This document shows positions 18,221 to 28,300 of a DNA stretch of 34,869 nt, one piece after another. The stretch is from Parvularculaceae bacterium (GTDB taxonomy: Bacteria > Pseudomonadota > Alphaproteobacteria > Caulobacterales > Parvularculaceae), in the NCBI GenBank assembly GCA_021776435.1, contig JAJFFW010000030.1:1-34869 (forward strand), written 5' to 3'. Every line of letters starts with the position of its first letter. Within the stretch, counting starts at the first letter, position 1. The notes beneath the pieces were generated by a model, which did not search any database, was not told the DNA's origin, and worked only from the letters and a program-made list of their open reading frames with translations. The translations under genes and the position numbers were made by a program.

Positions 18221-19005
18221 ACCACGCGGGTCTATATATTCTTTGTCTCATGGCGCTCCTGTCCGCGTCAGCGGTCGCTGAGAGCAACGAAGACCCTCTC
18301 GAATATTTCGGTTATCGCATCGTCAACACCTATCCTCACGATCCTTTGGCATTCACGCAGGGATTGTTTTTTCTCGATGGCGCGCTCTTCGAAAGCACCG
18401 GACTTCGCGGACAATCGACGGTCCGTAAAGTCGATCTTAAAACAGGCGCCATACTTCAACGCATTCAATTACGAAATGAATACTTCGGCGAAGGCATCAC
18501 CAACTGGGACGGCGCGATTATCGCGCTGACATGGCAGGCTGGCGAGGGGTTTGTCTTTGACCGCGAGACGCTCACCCGAACACAGTCCTTCTCCTATGAA
18601 GGTGAAGGCTGGGGACTGACTCAAGATGGCGCCCGGTTGATTATGAGTGACGGCACCTCAATCTTGAGGTTCATGAATCCAGAAACCCTCACCGAGTCGG
18701 GACGATTAGCGGTTACACTCCGTGGCCAACCCTTAGACAAACTCAACGAATTGGAGTGGGTCAACGGGGAGATATTCGCCAATGTGTGGTTAACGGAAGC
18801 TATTGTCCGTATCGACCCCCGCTCTGGCGCAATAACCGGAATAATCGACTTACACGGCTTACTTCCCGAGAAAGATCGCTCGCTGGGTCAAGCGGATGTT
18901 TTGAACGGCGTCGCTTATGATGCCGATACCGACAGGCTGTTCGTCACGGGTAAAAACTGGCCGCACCTTTACGAGATCGAATTGATCGCGCATGGAACGC
19001 AATAG
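18217..19005 (+). CDS. Secreted glutaminyl-peptide cyclotransferase-like beta-propeller
   Basis: A 262-aa protein of the plant/bacterial type glutaminyl cyclase family (Glu_cyclase_2), which forms N-terminal pyroglutamate. A signal peptide is visible (LYILCLMALLSASAVAES). The family blocks are present: NTYPHDPLAFTQGLFF, LFESTGLRGQSTVRKVDL, GEGITNW, GEGWGLTQDG, LNELEWVNGEIFANVW, LNGVAYDADTDRLFVTGKNWPHLYEI. The fold is a five-bladed propeller and the site of action is the periplasm. Its start overlaps the ceramide synthase stop by 4 nt, which is odd because no biochemical link is known. It ends 4 bp from convergent amn. Confidence 0.85.
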   Translation: MNHAGLYILCLMALLSASAVAESNEDPLEYFGYRIVNTYPHDPLAFTQGLFFLDGALFESTGLRGQSTVRKVDLKTGAILQRIQLRNEYFGEGITNWDGAIIALTWQAGEGFVFDRETLTRTQSFSYEGEGWGLTQDGARLIMSDGTSILRFMNPETLTESGRLAVTLRGQPLDKLNELEWVNGEIFANVWLTEAIVRIDPRSGAITGIIDLHGLLPEKDRSLGQADVLNGVAYDADTDRLFVTGKNWPHLYEIELIAHGTQ

Positions 19006-19009
19006 TTAT

Positions 19010-20476
19010 TCACCGTAAAAACGGCTCATCAAAACTTCTGAGCTTTCGAGAATGCAGCGATCCGGCCTTAGCTTCTTCTCGTAAGAGATCGATCGCGCGT
19101 ATGCCAATGTCGAGATGCTGACTGACGCGCTCTTGATAGAACGCGTCCGCCATTCCAGGCATCTTGATTTCGCCATGAAGCGGTCGATCAGATACGCATA
19201 AAAGCGTTCCGTATGGCACACGATAGCGATACCCGTTCGCCGCAATCGTTGCTGACTCCATATCGATGGCGATAGCACGGGCCTGGTTAAGACGCACAGC
19301 GCTGAGTTCAAAACTCAGTTCCCAATTTCGGTCGCCTGTCGTCACCACCGTACCCGTGCGCAGGTGTTCTTTTAATTTCACGCCTTCAATGCGTGATACT
19401 TCTTGCACCGCGCGCGTCATCGCCAATTGCACTTCAGCAATTGTCGGCAACGGCACCGATGGCGGAAGCACATCATCGAGAACCTTGTCTTCTCTCAAAT
19501 AGGCGTGGGCGAGCACATAATCCCCAAGTCTCTGAGACCGTCGAAGACCGCCGCAATGGCCAATCATTAACCACACATGCGGACGCAGCACCGCAATGTG
19601 ATCGGTAATCGTTTTTGCATTAGAAGGACCAACACCAATATTGACCAGGGTTATTCCTTCCTTCTCCGACTGGACCAAATGATAAGCTGGCATTTGCGGC
19701 AATTTTGGAAGTTCCGCCTGTTCGGGTGGCGTCCCCTTACGCCAGATGCGGTTTCCGGGCTCGATCAACGCTTCAGCCCGGCCGGCGTCAACTTCCGCCT
19801 TCGCATAATCAACGAACTCATCCACATACCGCTGATAATTCGTAAACAGAACAAAATTTTGATAATATTCAGGTTTCGTCGCCGTATAATGCTGGATACG
19901 ATACAGCGAATAATCGATCCGTTCGGCCGTGAACAACGAAAGCGGCAAGTGACCACTGCGTTTTAGAATCATCTCGCCATCGACAATATCATCATTTGTC
20001 GCAACCAAATTGGGCATATGAAAATAATACGGCAACTCTGCGCGCTTTTCTGGCGTCAACGCCGACGTTGCTTTTTCGAGCGCAAAAGTAAGAGGGATTG
20101 GCGTGCGTGACCGACCAACGTAAATCTTGGCTTCAAACCGCTCCATTATCCGTCGAATTTGTGACCGCAGGTAATCTGCATACAAAGCAGGGTGTGTGAT
20201 GGTTGTGCCGTGCAAACTCGTATCGGCGATACGCCCTAGCGCAAGATTGCTGGTTTGAGTCGCCTTTTCCGGGGGGACTGAAGCACAAAGGTATGGATAG
20301 ACCGGTGCATCTTCGGCGCCAGGCAAAAGATTGCCCTCAATATACCTCTTGAAACGCTGCTTCGTGGCGGTCAGCGCATCATCATAAAGCTTCATCAACA
20401 GACGTACGGCATCTTCAGGGGTCGCGCAGGAGACCAGACCGTCTGCCGGTGCGTCAGGGATCAATTCTTGTGGCAT
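19010..20476 (-). CDS. amn: AMP nucleosidase
   Basis: Cleaves AMP to adenine and ribose 5-phosphate, affecting the adenylate pool; cytoplasmic. The length of 488 aa matches Amn. The N-terminal AMP-nucleosidase domain contains the YPYLCASVPPEKA and TTITHPALYADYLRSQI segments. The C-terminal nucleoside-phosphorylase-like domain has VNIGVGPSNAKTITDHIAVLRP, WLMIGHCGGLR, GDYVLAHAYLRED and AIDMESATIAANGYRYRVPYGTLLCVSD. TAAGGAATA precedes the ATG. The C-terminal tail is slightly extended past LRSFDEPF. Confidence 0.95.
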   Translation of the reverse strand: MPQELIPDAPADGLVSCATPEDAVRLLMKLYDDALTATKQRFKRYIEGNLLPGAEDAPVYPYLCASVPPEKATQTSNLALGRIADTSLHGTTITHPALYADYLRSQIRRIMERFEAKIYVGRSRTPIPLTFALEKATSALTPEKRAELPYYFHMPNLVATNDDIVDGEMILKRSGHLPLSLFTAERIDYSLYRIQHYTATKPEYYQNFVLFTNYQRYVDEFVDYAKAEVDAGRAEALIEPGNRIWRKGTPPEQAELPKLPQMPAYHLVQSEKEGITLVNIGVGPSNAKTITDHIAVLRPHVWLMIGHCGGLRRSQRLGDYVLAHAYLREDKVLDDVLPPSVPLPTIAEVQLAMTRAVQEVSRIEGVKLKEHLRTGTVVTTGDRNWELSFELSAVRLNQARAIAIDMESATIAANGYRYRVPYGTLLCVSDRPLHGEIKMPGMADAFYQERVSQHLDIGIRAIDLLREEAKAGSLHSRKLRSFDEPFLR

Positions 20477-20589
20477 TATTATTCCTTACCAGCGTCTGAG
20501 CCGAAAAGCATATACTGGTTTATAATACAAGCGCCAGGTTGAGTGTTCACCCGCGCTCACATGCTGTAGCATGGGCGTTACTCGATGCT

Positions 20590-20621
20590 CAAAAACTTTT
20601 GCAGGGCCTCATTGCGCCCTG
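20590..20621 (-). terminator. Possible terminator after the GNAT gene
   Basis: CAGGGC (20602-20607) and GCCCTG (20616-20621) form a 6-bp stem with an 8-nt loop. Read on the minus strand, it is followed by CAAAAGTTTTTG. The U-run starts a few bases late, so efficiency is uncertain. The position, 110 nt after the 20734 stop and upstream of amn, fits. Confidence 0.4.
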
Positions 20622-20733
20622 GCGTTTGGTGGTGATGATCCAATCTCGTCATCCCCGGCCATATTGAAACGCGTGATTTTGGTTCAATTAAACTTCAGTA
20701 GAATATTATTCTCTAGATCCATGTGAGGTGACC

Positions 20734-21927
20734 TCACCGCACTTTCCCCATTGCGGGACTTCCCCCAATCTTTGTTTGAAAGTTTTCGCGTGCACCCTCC
20801 AGAATGCGACACAGACTTAGCATCGCTTTGGCCTGAACACCCGCCGCACTCACGTTAATGGCTGAAATTCCACGCCTTTCAGTCCACAGACCGTTTATCA
20901 TGGGATGGTCTTCGGAAGAGCAAGAATCCATGGAAATAAACTGTTCGGTGGAAAGCAGATCCATTGTTGCAGCGATAAGCATTAACACGCCGGGCGAGTA
21001 TTTGGAGAAACCTTCATCGAAACAAATCTTGAAACCGTGACCCACGCCCCCTTGAAGAAAGTTAATCTGCATGGCGATAGGTTTTTCACCGACATCAAGC
21101 CTGTAAAAATTGAGGGCGTTCGCCGCATAAGCCCCGCTTATCGCGTCACGGAAGAAGATCGCTTCAGCCGGCCGCGAAAGCATCGATCCATCAACGGCGC
21201 CCTTCCATCCCGCATGTTCAATTTGAAGGAACAGCTCCGCCCATTCACTGACCTGCGCAGCGGTCTTCGGAGCATGCGTTGTTAAATCGCCGATCTCCAT
21301 AAGGCGGTTTCGTTGGCGCTGAAGTTCATTGCGCTTCCTCTTGCTGATGTTCTTGAGCAGATAAGTTTCGTGCGAGAGGTCTGTTTTTAAGAGAGCACGG
21401 TCATAGCGATCGGAATCATAGATCAGCCGTCCGTTCTCATTTCCCACGCGCGCCGCGGCCCGCGCCATGGGGCCATCAACATCGAGCAATCGAAGCCGAA
21501 TGAAAGCAAACCCCGTCGATGCTTGATCGAGTAGACGATAAAGTGTGCGAAAGAACAGATCCTCTGCGCCGCACCGCACGAGAGGAGCGCCATAAAAGCA
21601 ATGCGGGTGGATCCAGGTTTCGAGATATCTGATAGGCATATGCGCATAACCGCGTTTTTCGGTCACCGGTAAAATCCCAATCAGTTTCTCGCTCTCCCAA
21701 ACACAGGCGAGAGAGACTTTTTCCTCATCACAGAGATGCAAAAGAGCCGGCGCCGCCATAAAGGGTGAAAAATAAGGATTCGGCTCAGCGGCTTCCGCAG
21801 CAAGCGAACGCCAGTCTGATTCTATCATCGCCATTTCATGTGGCTGCAAAAAGCGGGCGCGCAAGCCTAGAGTCGGCGGCTCAATGGGCCGAACCTGGTC
21901 GGGTAATACCTCAACGCCTAAGGCCAT
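20734..21927 (-). CDS. GNAT-family acetyltransferase (BioF2/CelD-like)
   Basis: A 397-aa protein with the double-GNAT layout of the acetyltransferase_6/CelD-like group: an N-terminal domain with ACVWESEKLIGILPVTEKRG, a basic helix KNISKRKRNELQRQRNRLME, then AEAIFFRDAISGAYAANALNFYRLDVGEKPIAMQINFL, and the late block KYSPGVLMLIAATMDLLS. Such proteins transfer acyl groups in polysaccharide or surface-polymer pathways. The actual substrate is unknown. It is not close to the ceramide synthase in motif content. A 257-bp gap separates it from amn. Confidence 0.75.
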   Translation of the reverse strand: MALGVEVLPDQVRPIEPPTLGLRARFLQPHEMAMIESDWRSLAAEAAEPNPYFSPFMAAPALLHLCDEEKVSLACVWESEKLIGILPVTEKRGYAHMPIRYLETWIHPHCFYGAPLVRCGAEDLFFRTLYRLLDQASTGFAFIRLRLLDVDGPMARAAARVGNENGRLIYDSDRYDRALLKTDLSHETYLLKNISKRKRNELQRQRNRLMEIGDLTTHAPKTAAQVSEWAELFLQIEHAGWKGAVDGSMLSRPAEAIFFRDAISGAYAANALNFYRLDVGEKPIAMQINFLQGGVGHGFKICFDEGFSKYSPGVLMLIAATMDLLSTEQFISMDSCSSEDHPMINGLWTERRGISAINVSAAGVQAKAMLSLCRILEGARENFQTKIGGSPAMGKVR

Positions 21928-22114
21928 ATTCTAACAATCCATAAATTCCGCGCGAACAGCAGAGACCGGGATGCGGCGCAAAAAGCCCTTCACAGCCATC
22001 AATGCAGTCTGCGTGCCAGAAGTCACGAATTCGTCAATGCCCCTCAGAAACTGCGGCGCCATCCGCAATCAGCAAGATTAAGGATGTTAAGAGCCGAGCC
22101 GCACACTTAGTAAC

Positions 22115-22327
22115 CTAAATTTTATCGACTTCGTCGTCGTTTAACACGCGGGCCTCTTCCGGTAACATAATCGGAATGCCGTCGCGGATGGGGTAAGCAA
22201 GACGCGCTTTCTTGCTAAGAATTTCGCCCCTCTCACGATCATAAACCAAGGGGCCTTTTGTCTGCGGACAAATAAGGATCTCCAGGAGCTTCGGATCCGG
22301 TTCAGCCTGTTTTTCGTTGTTTGTCAT
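22115..22327 (-). CDS. Trm112/UPF0434-like small protein
   Basis: A 70-aa protein with the YcaR/Trm112-like core: [48 protein letters not shown]. Only one cysteine of the zinc-ribbon pattern remains (CPQTKGPL), as usual in bacterial UPF0434 members. I place the start at the ATG at 22327 (MTNNEKQ) with GACGGGG upstream; the longer frame would run into the upstream gene. It is 31 bp after the LON-domain gene and likely in the same transcript with it and cnoX, a grouping common in Alphaproteobacteria. Confidence 0.85.
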   Translation of the reverse strand: MTNNEKQAEPDPKLLEILICPQTKGPLVYDRERGEILSKKARLAYPIRDGIPIMLPEEARVLNDDEVDKI

Positions 22328-22358
22328 TATCGCCCCGTCATGTGTTCTGTATTCAGCT

Positions 22359-23021
22359 CTATTGCAGTGTTGAGGTCTCTCCGCCCTCACCCGCGCCCGA
22401 CATTTCCATCAACGCCGTCAAGCATTCCGCACGATCGAGCGTGGTCTCAGCTTCAAGCAATGCCTGTTTTTCATTAGGGGCAAAGGGACAACCCATCGCC
22501 AGGGATCCGACAAGTGCTTCCGTCGGCGCCTCATCAACCGCATCCCAATCCGTTTTCAGCCCTTCTGCATCAAGATAACGCTTCATGGCGCGCATTAACC
22601 GCTCGCGATCAACGAGAGACCCGGACGTATCTTTTCCGACGTCTGCAGTGAAGGCGTTCCAATCCACGCGCGCCTGTCGATAAGGCGTATCCACACGGAG
22701 CTCTTCAATAATACGGAATCGCTTGATCCCGGTGAGTGTGACAAGATAACGGCCATCATCCGATTCTGAAAATGTGGTAATCCGACCGGCTCCGCCCACC
22801 GCATAAAGCAACGGCGTCACGCCGCTTGTTCGTTCTCTTGGCTGGATCATGCCAATCACTCGCCGACCGCCGATCGCATCGTCAATCATGCGCAGATAAC
22901 GAGGTTCGAAAATATTCAGCGGCAATTGCCCACCCGGTAATAACAAAGCCCCTGCCAAGGGAAACAACGGAATCGTGGGCGGCAGCGTGCGGCCGTGTGG
23001 CATATAGGTTTGATCGGTCAT
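22359..23021 (-). CDS. LON substrate-binding-domain protein
   Basis: A 220-aa protein with only the N-terminal domain of Lon protease: [36 protein letters not shown], then RVIGMIQP and [29 protein letters not shown]. There is no AAA+ or protease domain, so it is a stand-alone substrate-recognition or PUA-like protein of unknown partner. The C-terminal half is helical. It lies 36 bp downstream of cnoX and 31 bp upstream of the Trm112-like gene, a probable three-gene operon. Confidence 0.88.
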   Translation of the reverse strand: MTDQTYMPHGRTLPPTIPLFPLAGALLLPGGQLPLNIFEPRYLRMIDDAIGGRRVIGMIQPRERTSGVTPLLYAVGGAGRITTFSESDDGRYLVTLTGIKRFRIIEELRVDTPYRQARVDWNAFTADVGKDTSGSLVDRERLMRAMKRYLDAEGLKTDWDAVDEAPTEALVGSLAMGCPFAPNEKQALLEAETTLDRAECLTALMEMSGAGEGGETSTLQ

Positions 23022-23057
23022 CGCGTCATGGCGCGCTCAAGAGCCACCTTTCTCGGG

Positions 23058-23975
23058 TTACGAAAACAAGATCGACGATAATGTGCGCCGGCCTCGCATA
23101 GAGATCGGATGGGCGCCGCCGAGAGCATCAAACACTGTCAGCAATTTCTTTCGCGCCGCTTCCTCGTTCCAACTGCGGTCTTTCTCGACCACAAACAACA
23201 ACTCATTGACACCGCCTTGCATATCTCCAGCAGAAATGAGAGCGCCCGCAAGATCAAACCGGGACTGCAGGTCTGAGGGGTCTTGCTCAAGCTTTTCGCG
23301 TAGCGCCTGAGGGTCGCCCACCTCACCTTCGCTTTCCGCCAATGCCAGACCAGCCTTGGCGCTCAGCAGCGCCGGATCATTTTGCTTGTCAGCCGGTGCG
23401 CTGTCGAGGATGGCCCGGGCCTGTTCGAGATCGCCCGTCGCAAGATGACAACGCGCAAGGCCTGCAATCGCCGGTGGATGAGCGGCGTCGTGCTGCGCGG
23501 CCTCGGCATAAAATTGAGCCGCCGTCGCGACGTCACCCTGATCGAAGGCCGCATTGGCGGCTGTAATCATGTCCTCGATGCTGACCGTCGGCGCCGCGCC
23601 TCCGTTCAAAGGCAACAAGCGCTCGATAAACGCCTTGATTTCACTCTCCGGCACCGCACCTGTGAAGCCATCGACAGGGCGCCCTTGAAAAAAAGCATAA
23701 ACCGTCGGGACCGATTGAATGCGCAATTGGGAAGCGAGCATCTGGTTCTTGTCGATATCGACTTTAACCAGCTTCACGGCGCCGTCAGCCGCGCGCACGG
23801 CCTTTTCCAGAGCCGGGGCGAGCTGTTTGCAGGGCTCGCACCATGGCGCCCAGAAGTCGACAATCACCGGCGTCGTCATTGAGGCGGTGAGCACATCCTC
23901 CTCAAATGTTTCGATGCTGACGTCTTTGATGAGATCGGCCGCGTTCTCTCTATTCGCGCCAATAAGCTCGCTCAT
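23058..23975 (-). CDS. cnoX: Thioredoxin-TPR chaperedoxin
   Basis: A 305-aa protein: thioredoxin domain (residues about 20-125) followed by TPR-like helical repeats (about 135-300). The active site is FWAPWCEPCK (C46, C49), with a CEPC rather than CGPC centre, and cis-Pro in SVPTVYAFFQG. CnoX/YbbN family members protect proteins from oxidation and pass them to GroEL. Both cysteines are present here, so it may also be redox-active, unlike E. coli YbbN. TGGAGA precedes the ATG. First gene of the cnoX-LON-Trm112 unit. Confidence 0.88.
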   Translation of the reverse strand: MSELIGANRENAADLIKDVSIETFEEDVLTASMTTPVIVDFWAPWCEPCKQLAPALEKAVRAADGAVKLVKVDIDKNQMLASQLRIQSVPTVYAFFQGRPVDGFTGAVPESEIKAFIERLLPLNGGAAPTVSIEDMITAANAAFDQGDVATAAQFYAEAAQHDAAHPPAIAGLARCHLATGDLEQARAILDSAPADKQNDPALLSAKAGLALAESEGEVGDPQALREKLEQDPSDLQSRFDLAGALISAGDMQGGVNELLFVVEKDRSWNEEAARKKLLTVFDALGGAHPISMRGRRTLSSILFS

Positions 23976-24045
23976 GTCGTTCTCCAGAATTCCAAAACCT
24001 TAGATGAGGCCGCACAGGCCGAAACGCAACCATTTAACCATATCC

Positions 24046-24585
24046 TTATCCGGCGGTTGGCGCAGCAAGATCAACAGTCCGTGGTTCAAAGCCACAATGG
24101 CGGATAAATTTGAGCAGATCTGCCGGCGAAACCGCTGTTGAGGCGGTATTTTCGAGGGGGTGAAACCAGACCGGATCGTGGACCAATAACTGACTATCGA
24201 CGATGACCGACGACAATGCTTTGGCGCTCTCATTCATCAGGGTGAACGGGGTGACCGCGCCCGGAATAACGCCGAGCGTGGCGGTCATCAATTCGGGTTT
24301 ACCAAAGGAAAGCCGGCCCTTGGCTCCCAACAGTTTGCCAAGCCCGACGAGATCAACCCGGGTATCACTCAGCGCGACAGCCAGGAATAGGGCGCCTTTC
24401 TTGTCTTTCAAAAAGAGGTTTTTTGAGTGCCCACCCGGCCATTGGCGCTTCAGGTCCCGGCCCTGATCGACGGTAAAAATCGCCTCGTGCTCGACCGTCT
24501 TGTGGCCGACATCGAGTTGGCCGAAAAGGGTGATGAGCGCGGCCCGGTTTGCAGGCCGGGATATGGGAGGTTTGGTGAGTGACAT
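24046..24585 (-). CDS. proX: Prolyl-tRNA editing protein (ProX/PrdX, YbaK family)
   Basis: A 179-aa stand-alone editing domain that hydrolyses mischarged Ala-tRNA(Pro). The conserved catalytic Lys lies in GGHSKNLFLKDKKG, followed by VDLVGLGKLLGAKGRLSFGKPELM and the GVIPGAVTPFTLMN block typical of the family. I choose the ATG at 24585 (MSLTKPP), with GGGTAGGG 7 nt upstream, over a TTG one codon earlier. Its stop is 70 bp from the cnoX start. Confidence 0.9.
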   Translation of the reverse strand: MSLTKPPISRPANRAALITLFGQLDVGHKTVEHEAIFTVDQGRDLKRQWPGGHSKNLFLKDKKGALFLAVALSDTRVDLVGLGKLLGAKGRLSFGKPELMTATLGVIPGAVTPFTLMNESAKALSSVIVDSQLLVHDPVWFHPLENTASTAVSPADLLKFIRHCGFEPRTVDLAAPTAG

Positions 24586-24669
24586 CAAGCGACCCTACCC
24601 CACGCACACCAATTGCCAAGCACCCATATCCTTCGAAAATCAGGCCCCACGCCCTCATCGCGCCCCCTC

Positions 24670-24698
24670 TTGCAAAGCGCCGGGCCGTCGTGCATATA
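24670..24698 (+). promoter_or_regulatory. Candidate promoter of tRNA-Gly
   Basis: TTGCAA (24670-24675) and CATATA (24693-24698) are separated by 17 nt. The end of the -10 box is 43 nt before the mature tRNA 5' end. This is a sequence-level match only. Confidence 0.45.
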
Positions 24699-24741
24699 GC
24701 GCCTCCTGCCGGGCCTTAACGGGTTCGGGGGACGTCAGTGA

Positions 24742-24822
<81 letters not shown>

Positions 24823-24882
24823 CCAAGAAGTTCAATAAATTACAAAGACCGACATCTTGGACACCATCCTTATTTTTCTGCT

Positions 24883-24900
24883 AGGTAACACTTAGGTAAC
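24883..24900 (+). promoter_or_regulatory. Candidate integrase arm-type sites (left interior)
   Basis: AGGTAAC occurs at 24883-24889 and again at 24894-24900, 11 bp apart (one helical turn). The same pair with the same spacing occurs near the other end of the element at 34283-34300. This placement fits arm-binding sites for the integrase. Confidence 0.55.
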
Positions 24901-25012
24901 AACCTCAACGGCTCTGCTTGGCCGTGTTTTTCAAAAAAGTTTATTCGTAAAATGCGGGTGCTTTCGACACGAGTGCTCGTGTCTACACAATGGCTGGCCC
25001 GGTGCTGGCCAG

Positions 25013-25248
25013 GGTTGAGCGCATGAACCGCGCCCTGAAAGAAGCGACTGTCAAGCAGCATCACTACTACAGCCATGACCAGTTGAAGGCTCATCTTCAA
25101 AGCCTTCATCGACGTTTACAACTACACCAAGTGATTGAAGACGCTCAAAGGCCTCAAACCTTACGAACACATCTGTAAATGCTGGACCGAAGAGCCGAAC
25201 AGATTCATGCTCAACCCGTTACAGGAAATGCTGGGACTGAACACCTAG
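25013..25248 (+). pseudogene. IS481-family transposase C-terminal remnant
   Basis: The reading frame contains VERMNRALKEATVK and SHDQLKAHLQ, the end of an integrase-core transposase. It then shifts to another frame giving AFIDVYNYTK, a stop, and LKTLKGLKPYEHICKCWT and EPNRFMLNPLQEMLGLNT. These blocks match the usual C-terminus of IS481-type transposases. Only the last 80 or so residues remain, with one frameshift and one internal stop, so it is dead. The stop at 25246-25248 is the natural end. No terminal inverted repeats were identified. It shows past insertion activity in the element. Confidence 0.75.
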
Positions 25249-25387
25249 CAAATTATCAATTCTTAGTGAATCTAACTAAACTTGTTTTTAGTGTAAGTCG
25301 GTATTGATGGGTTTTTTTAGAGTCTATTTCGAATTCAATAAATCCTGACCTAAATTGCCTCGCTTGCGCTCAACAGGGAGGGAAGCC

Positions 25388-28300
25388 GTGACCGCCGATG
25401 CTGCCGCAACAGACGAACACGAACTGGAGGCGTGGGTCCGGACGCGCATCGAGGTGCTCCGCCCTAAACTGCTCGATCTCACCCGCAGGAATCCGCTGAT
25501 TTCCACAAAGCTCACGCCGCGTTCGAATTCCCACGTCCGCGTTGTTGATGAGTTACCCGATGTGCTCGCCTTCGAACTCAGTAATCAGCAAAGCATGCGG
25601 TTTGTTCCGCTTCCTTCCCTCGATCTCGATCCCAAGGATGAGCTGCGACCGGATTTCCGGGTCGCGCTGGCTGAAGCCCACCGCATAGACGAAACATACC
25701 TGGAAGCGATCAAAGCGATTCAAAACGGTGGCGACGAAGCGCAGGATGAAATTCGGCGTCTTGAGCGCGAACTCAAAGATCGCGTGCGTGAACGCTTAGG
25801 TCTGCCGCTGCGTCAGACGGGCGCTGACATTTCCCTTGCCCAACATGCCAAACTGCATGGGATTTCTCCGTACTATGACTTGCCCGATCCGAGCGAAGAA
25901 CATCAGGACGGGCGACACCGGGACGATGATATACAGACGCTTCTGCTGACGGACGATCTTGAGAGGAAAATGACCGGCATCACCACAAAATGCCGGACAT
26001 GGCTGCAAGAAACCGGAATTAACGTCCTGCATGTGGCATTTGGCTTTCTCGAATGGCAAGATGACAGATTACGCAGCAGCGCCTTTGCTCCGCTCGCCCT
26101 CATGCCCGTCGGAATTACAAAGAAAAAAACGCCGGAAGGCCCGGAGTTCCGGGTGACGGGGCTGGGCGATGCCGGCGAATCGAATCTCGTCCTTGCCGAA
26201 ATGCTGCGTAACGATTTCGGCATCGATCTGCCGAAGGTCTCAGAAGGATCCATTGAAGATTATCTGGCGGAAGTCGCCGAAATAAAACCGCGCAATCTGA
26301 AATGGAAGGTGCGCAGGCAGGTCGCCTTTGGCGTTTTTCCCTCGGCGCGCATGGCGATGTATCACGACCTCGATACGTCGCAGACCTCATTTCACAATCA
26401 GGAATTGGTGAAACAGCTTCTCGGCGGCATGGATACTTCGGAGGCTTCACCGTTCGCCGATGAATATGATGTCGATGCGCCCGAAATCGAGGCCAAGATT
26501 CCCTGCCTGGTGATGGATGCCGATTCCTCGCAGCTTAGAATCATTGCAGACATTGCCGATGGGCGCAATCTAGCCGTAGAAGGCCCCCCTGGTACGGGCA
26601 AATCTCAAACGATCGTCAATACGATTGCGAGCGCGATTGCGGGCGGCAAGAAGGTGCTGTTCGTCGCTGAGAAAATGGCCGCGCTGGAAGTCGTTAAATC
26701 GCGCCTCGAATCTGTCGGGCTTGGCGAGTTTGTTCTGCCTTTGCAGGCCGAACGCTCAACGCGCGATCAGGTTATATCTTCTGTCAGGGAACGGATTGAA
26801 ATGGCCGCGCCGAGCGCCGCGCCCGATTATGAATCAAAGCTCGCGCAGTTCAGAAAAGTCCGATCTGAGCTGACAATATATATTGACGTTATCTCATCGC
26901 CCTATGGTGCTACTGGCCTGAAAGTCTACGATGTCCTTGGCAGGGCTATGTGGTCTAACGACATGCTAAAAGACCGGCCTGACGTATTTCTTAACCCGCC
27001 TATCAGCGATCCGGAATCTTTTGATAAGATTCGCCTTGAGACGCTTCGTCAGGCTGGAGACCAGTTGGATACAGCGAGCAACGAAGCGTCTCTGGCGGCA
27101 GAATATTGGCGCGGCCTTAATATCGAAAGTGCAGATCGATTCACGCTGGAGCAAATCTTGGCGCTCGCGAAGAGCGCCAAGGGTACTTATGACGCAGCCG
27201 CGCATGAACGGGAAGCACTTCAGGAGTTTAAGCTTGATCCTAAGCTGCCGGAAAGCGGTCTTGTGACTATCGAAGGCGCGCTAAAGGAGATCAATTCACA
27301 GATTGCTGGCTGCGATCCGGCATCTATTGTGCGTATAGCGAAAAACGGCGCACTCAGCGCTATCGGGAAATTCCAGGAGGCGTGTGCTCGCTATCAGACG
27401 GTCCTCGGAAAACTAAAAAAATTCCTTGTCGCGCCGTCCGACGATATGCTGGCAGGGCGCGTGCGCAGAATATATGCGTTTTGCAGTCAAAACAGCATCA
27501 ACTCGCTCGACCTCGAAGCACTTCTCCGCCGTATTGAATCAGACCGGTACGAACTCGCGTCGCTGGAGAAGGTTGAGGCGTCTTTATCGGATTTACCCGA
27601 GGACATTCTGGATTCAGAGAGCTTAAACATCGATGCGATCCGCATAGCGCATGATGTCATCTCCAATTCTTCACCAGAATCTCTCGCATTGCGCACTTCC
27701 GCGAATGCTAATCCGGCAGCCGCTCTCATCGTTCAGCAGGCTGCGCAATCTGGAAGGAAGTTGCGTGAAGAAAAGGCCAAACTCGAAGAGAGTCTGATCA
27801 TCCCATCCGATATGACCTCGACTGAGCTTGCCGGACATGCTGCAGCCTTACGCGATGCAGGTTTCTTCTCCTTTTTTTCAACCTCCTACCGTACCGCAAA
27901 ACGCACCTTGCGCACACTGTCTCGCGCAGGGCGTGTGAAGAAAAATGAAGATGTCCGACAGTTACAGGCGCTGGCGGATTGGAAAGCGTCGGAAGCAAAG
28001 CTGCTGGCCGATGAGCAAGCCAAAACGTGCTTCGGCATGCTCTTTAGAGGTATCGAGACGGATTTTGATGCCTTTGAGAAACTTGGCTGTTACTACGAGC
28101 AAGTAGATCAACGCCTCAAAGGCAACGGCAACCGCAATCTGCGCCGCTTCTTGAAAGAAGGCGATCTTGATGCGCTCCTCGCCGTTCCCGAGTTTCCAAA
28201 AACGCAATGGGACGGAAAAATCTCAGAGCTTTCCGATAACCGCACTGAGTTGGAACGCCAAATCCAGGCGTTCAAAGCGGCGCATCGAGAATTAAAAGAG

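Noticed and set aside
20734-21927. A second ceramide synthase
   Set aside because: It is a GNAT protein but has CelD/BioF2-type motifs and lacks the conserved blocks of the synthase at 17057; it is also outside the operon.
25355-25387. TTG at 25355 as the start of the large gene
   Set aside because: It has no RBS, while GTG at 25388 has AGGGAGG at the correct distance.
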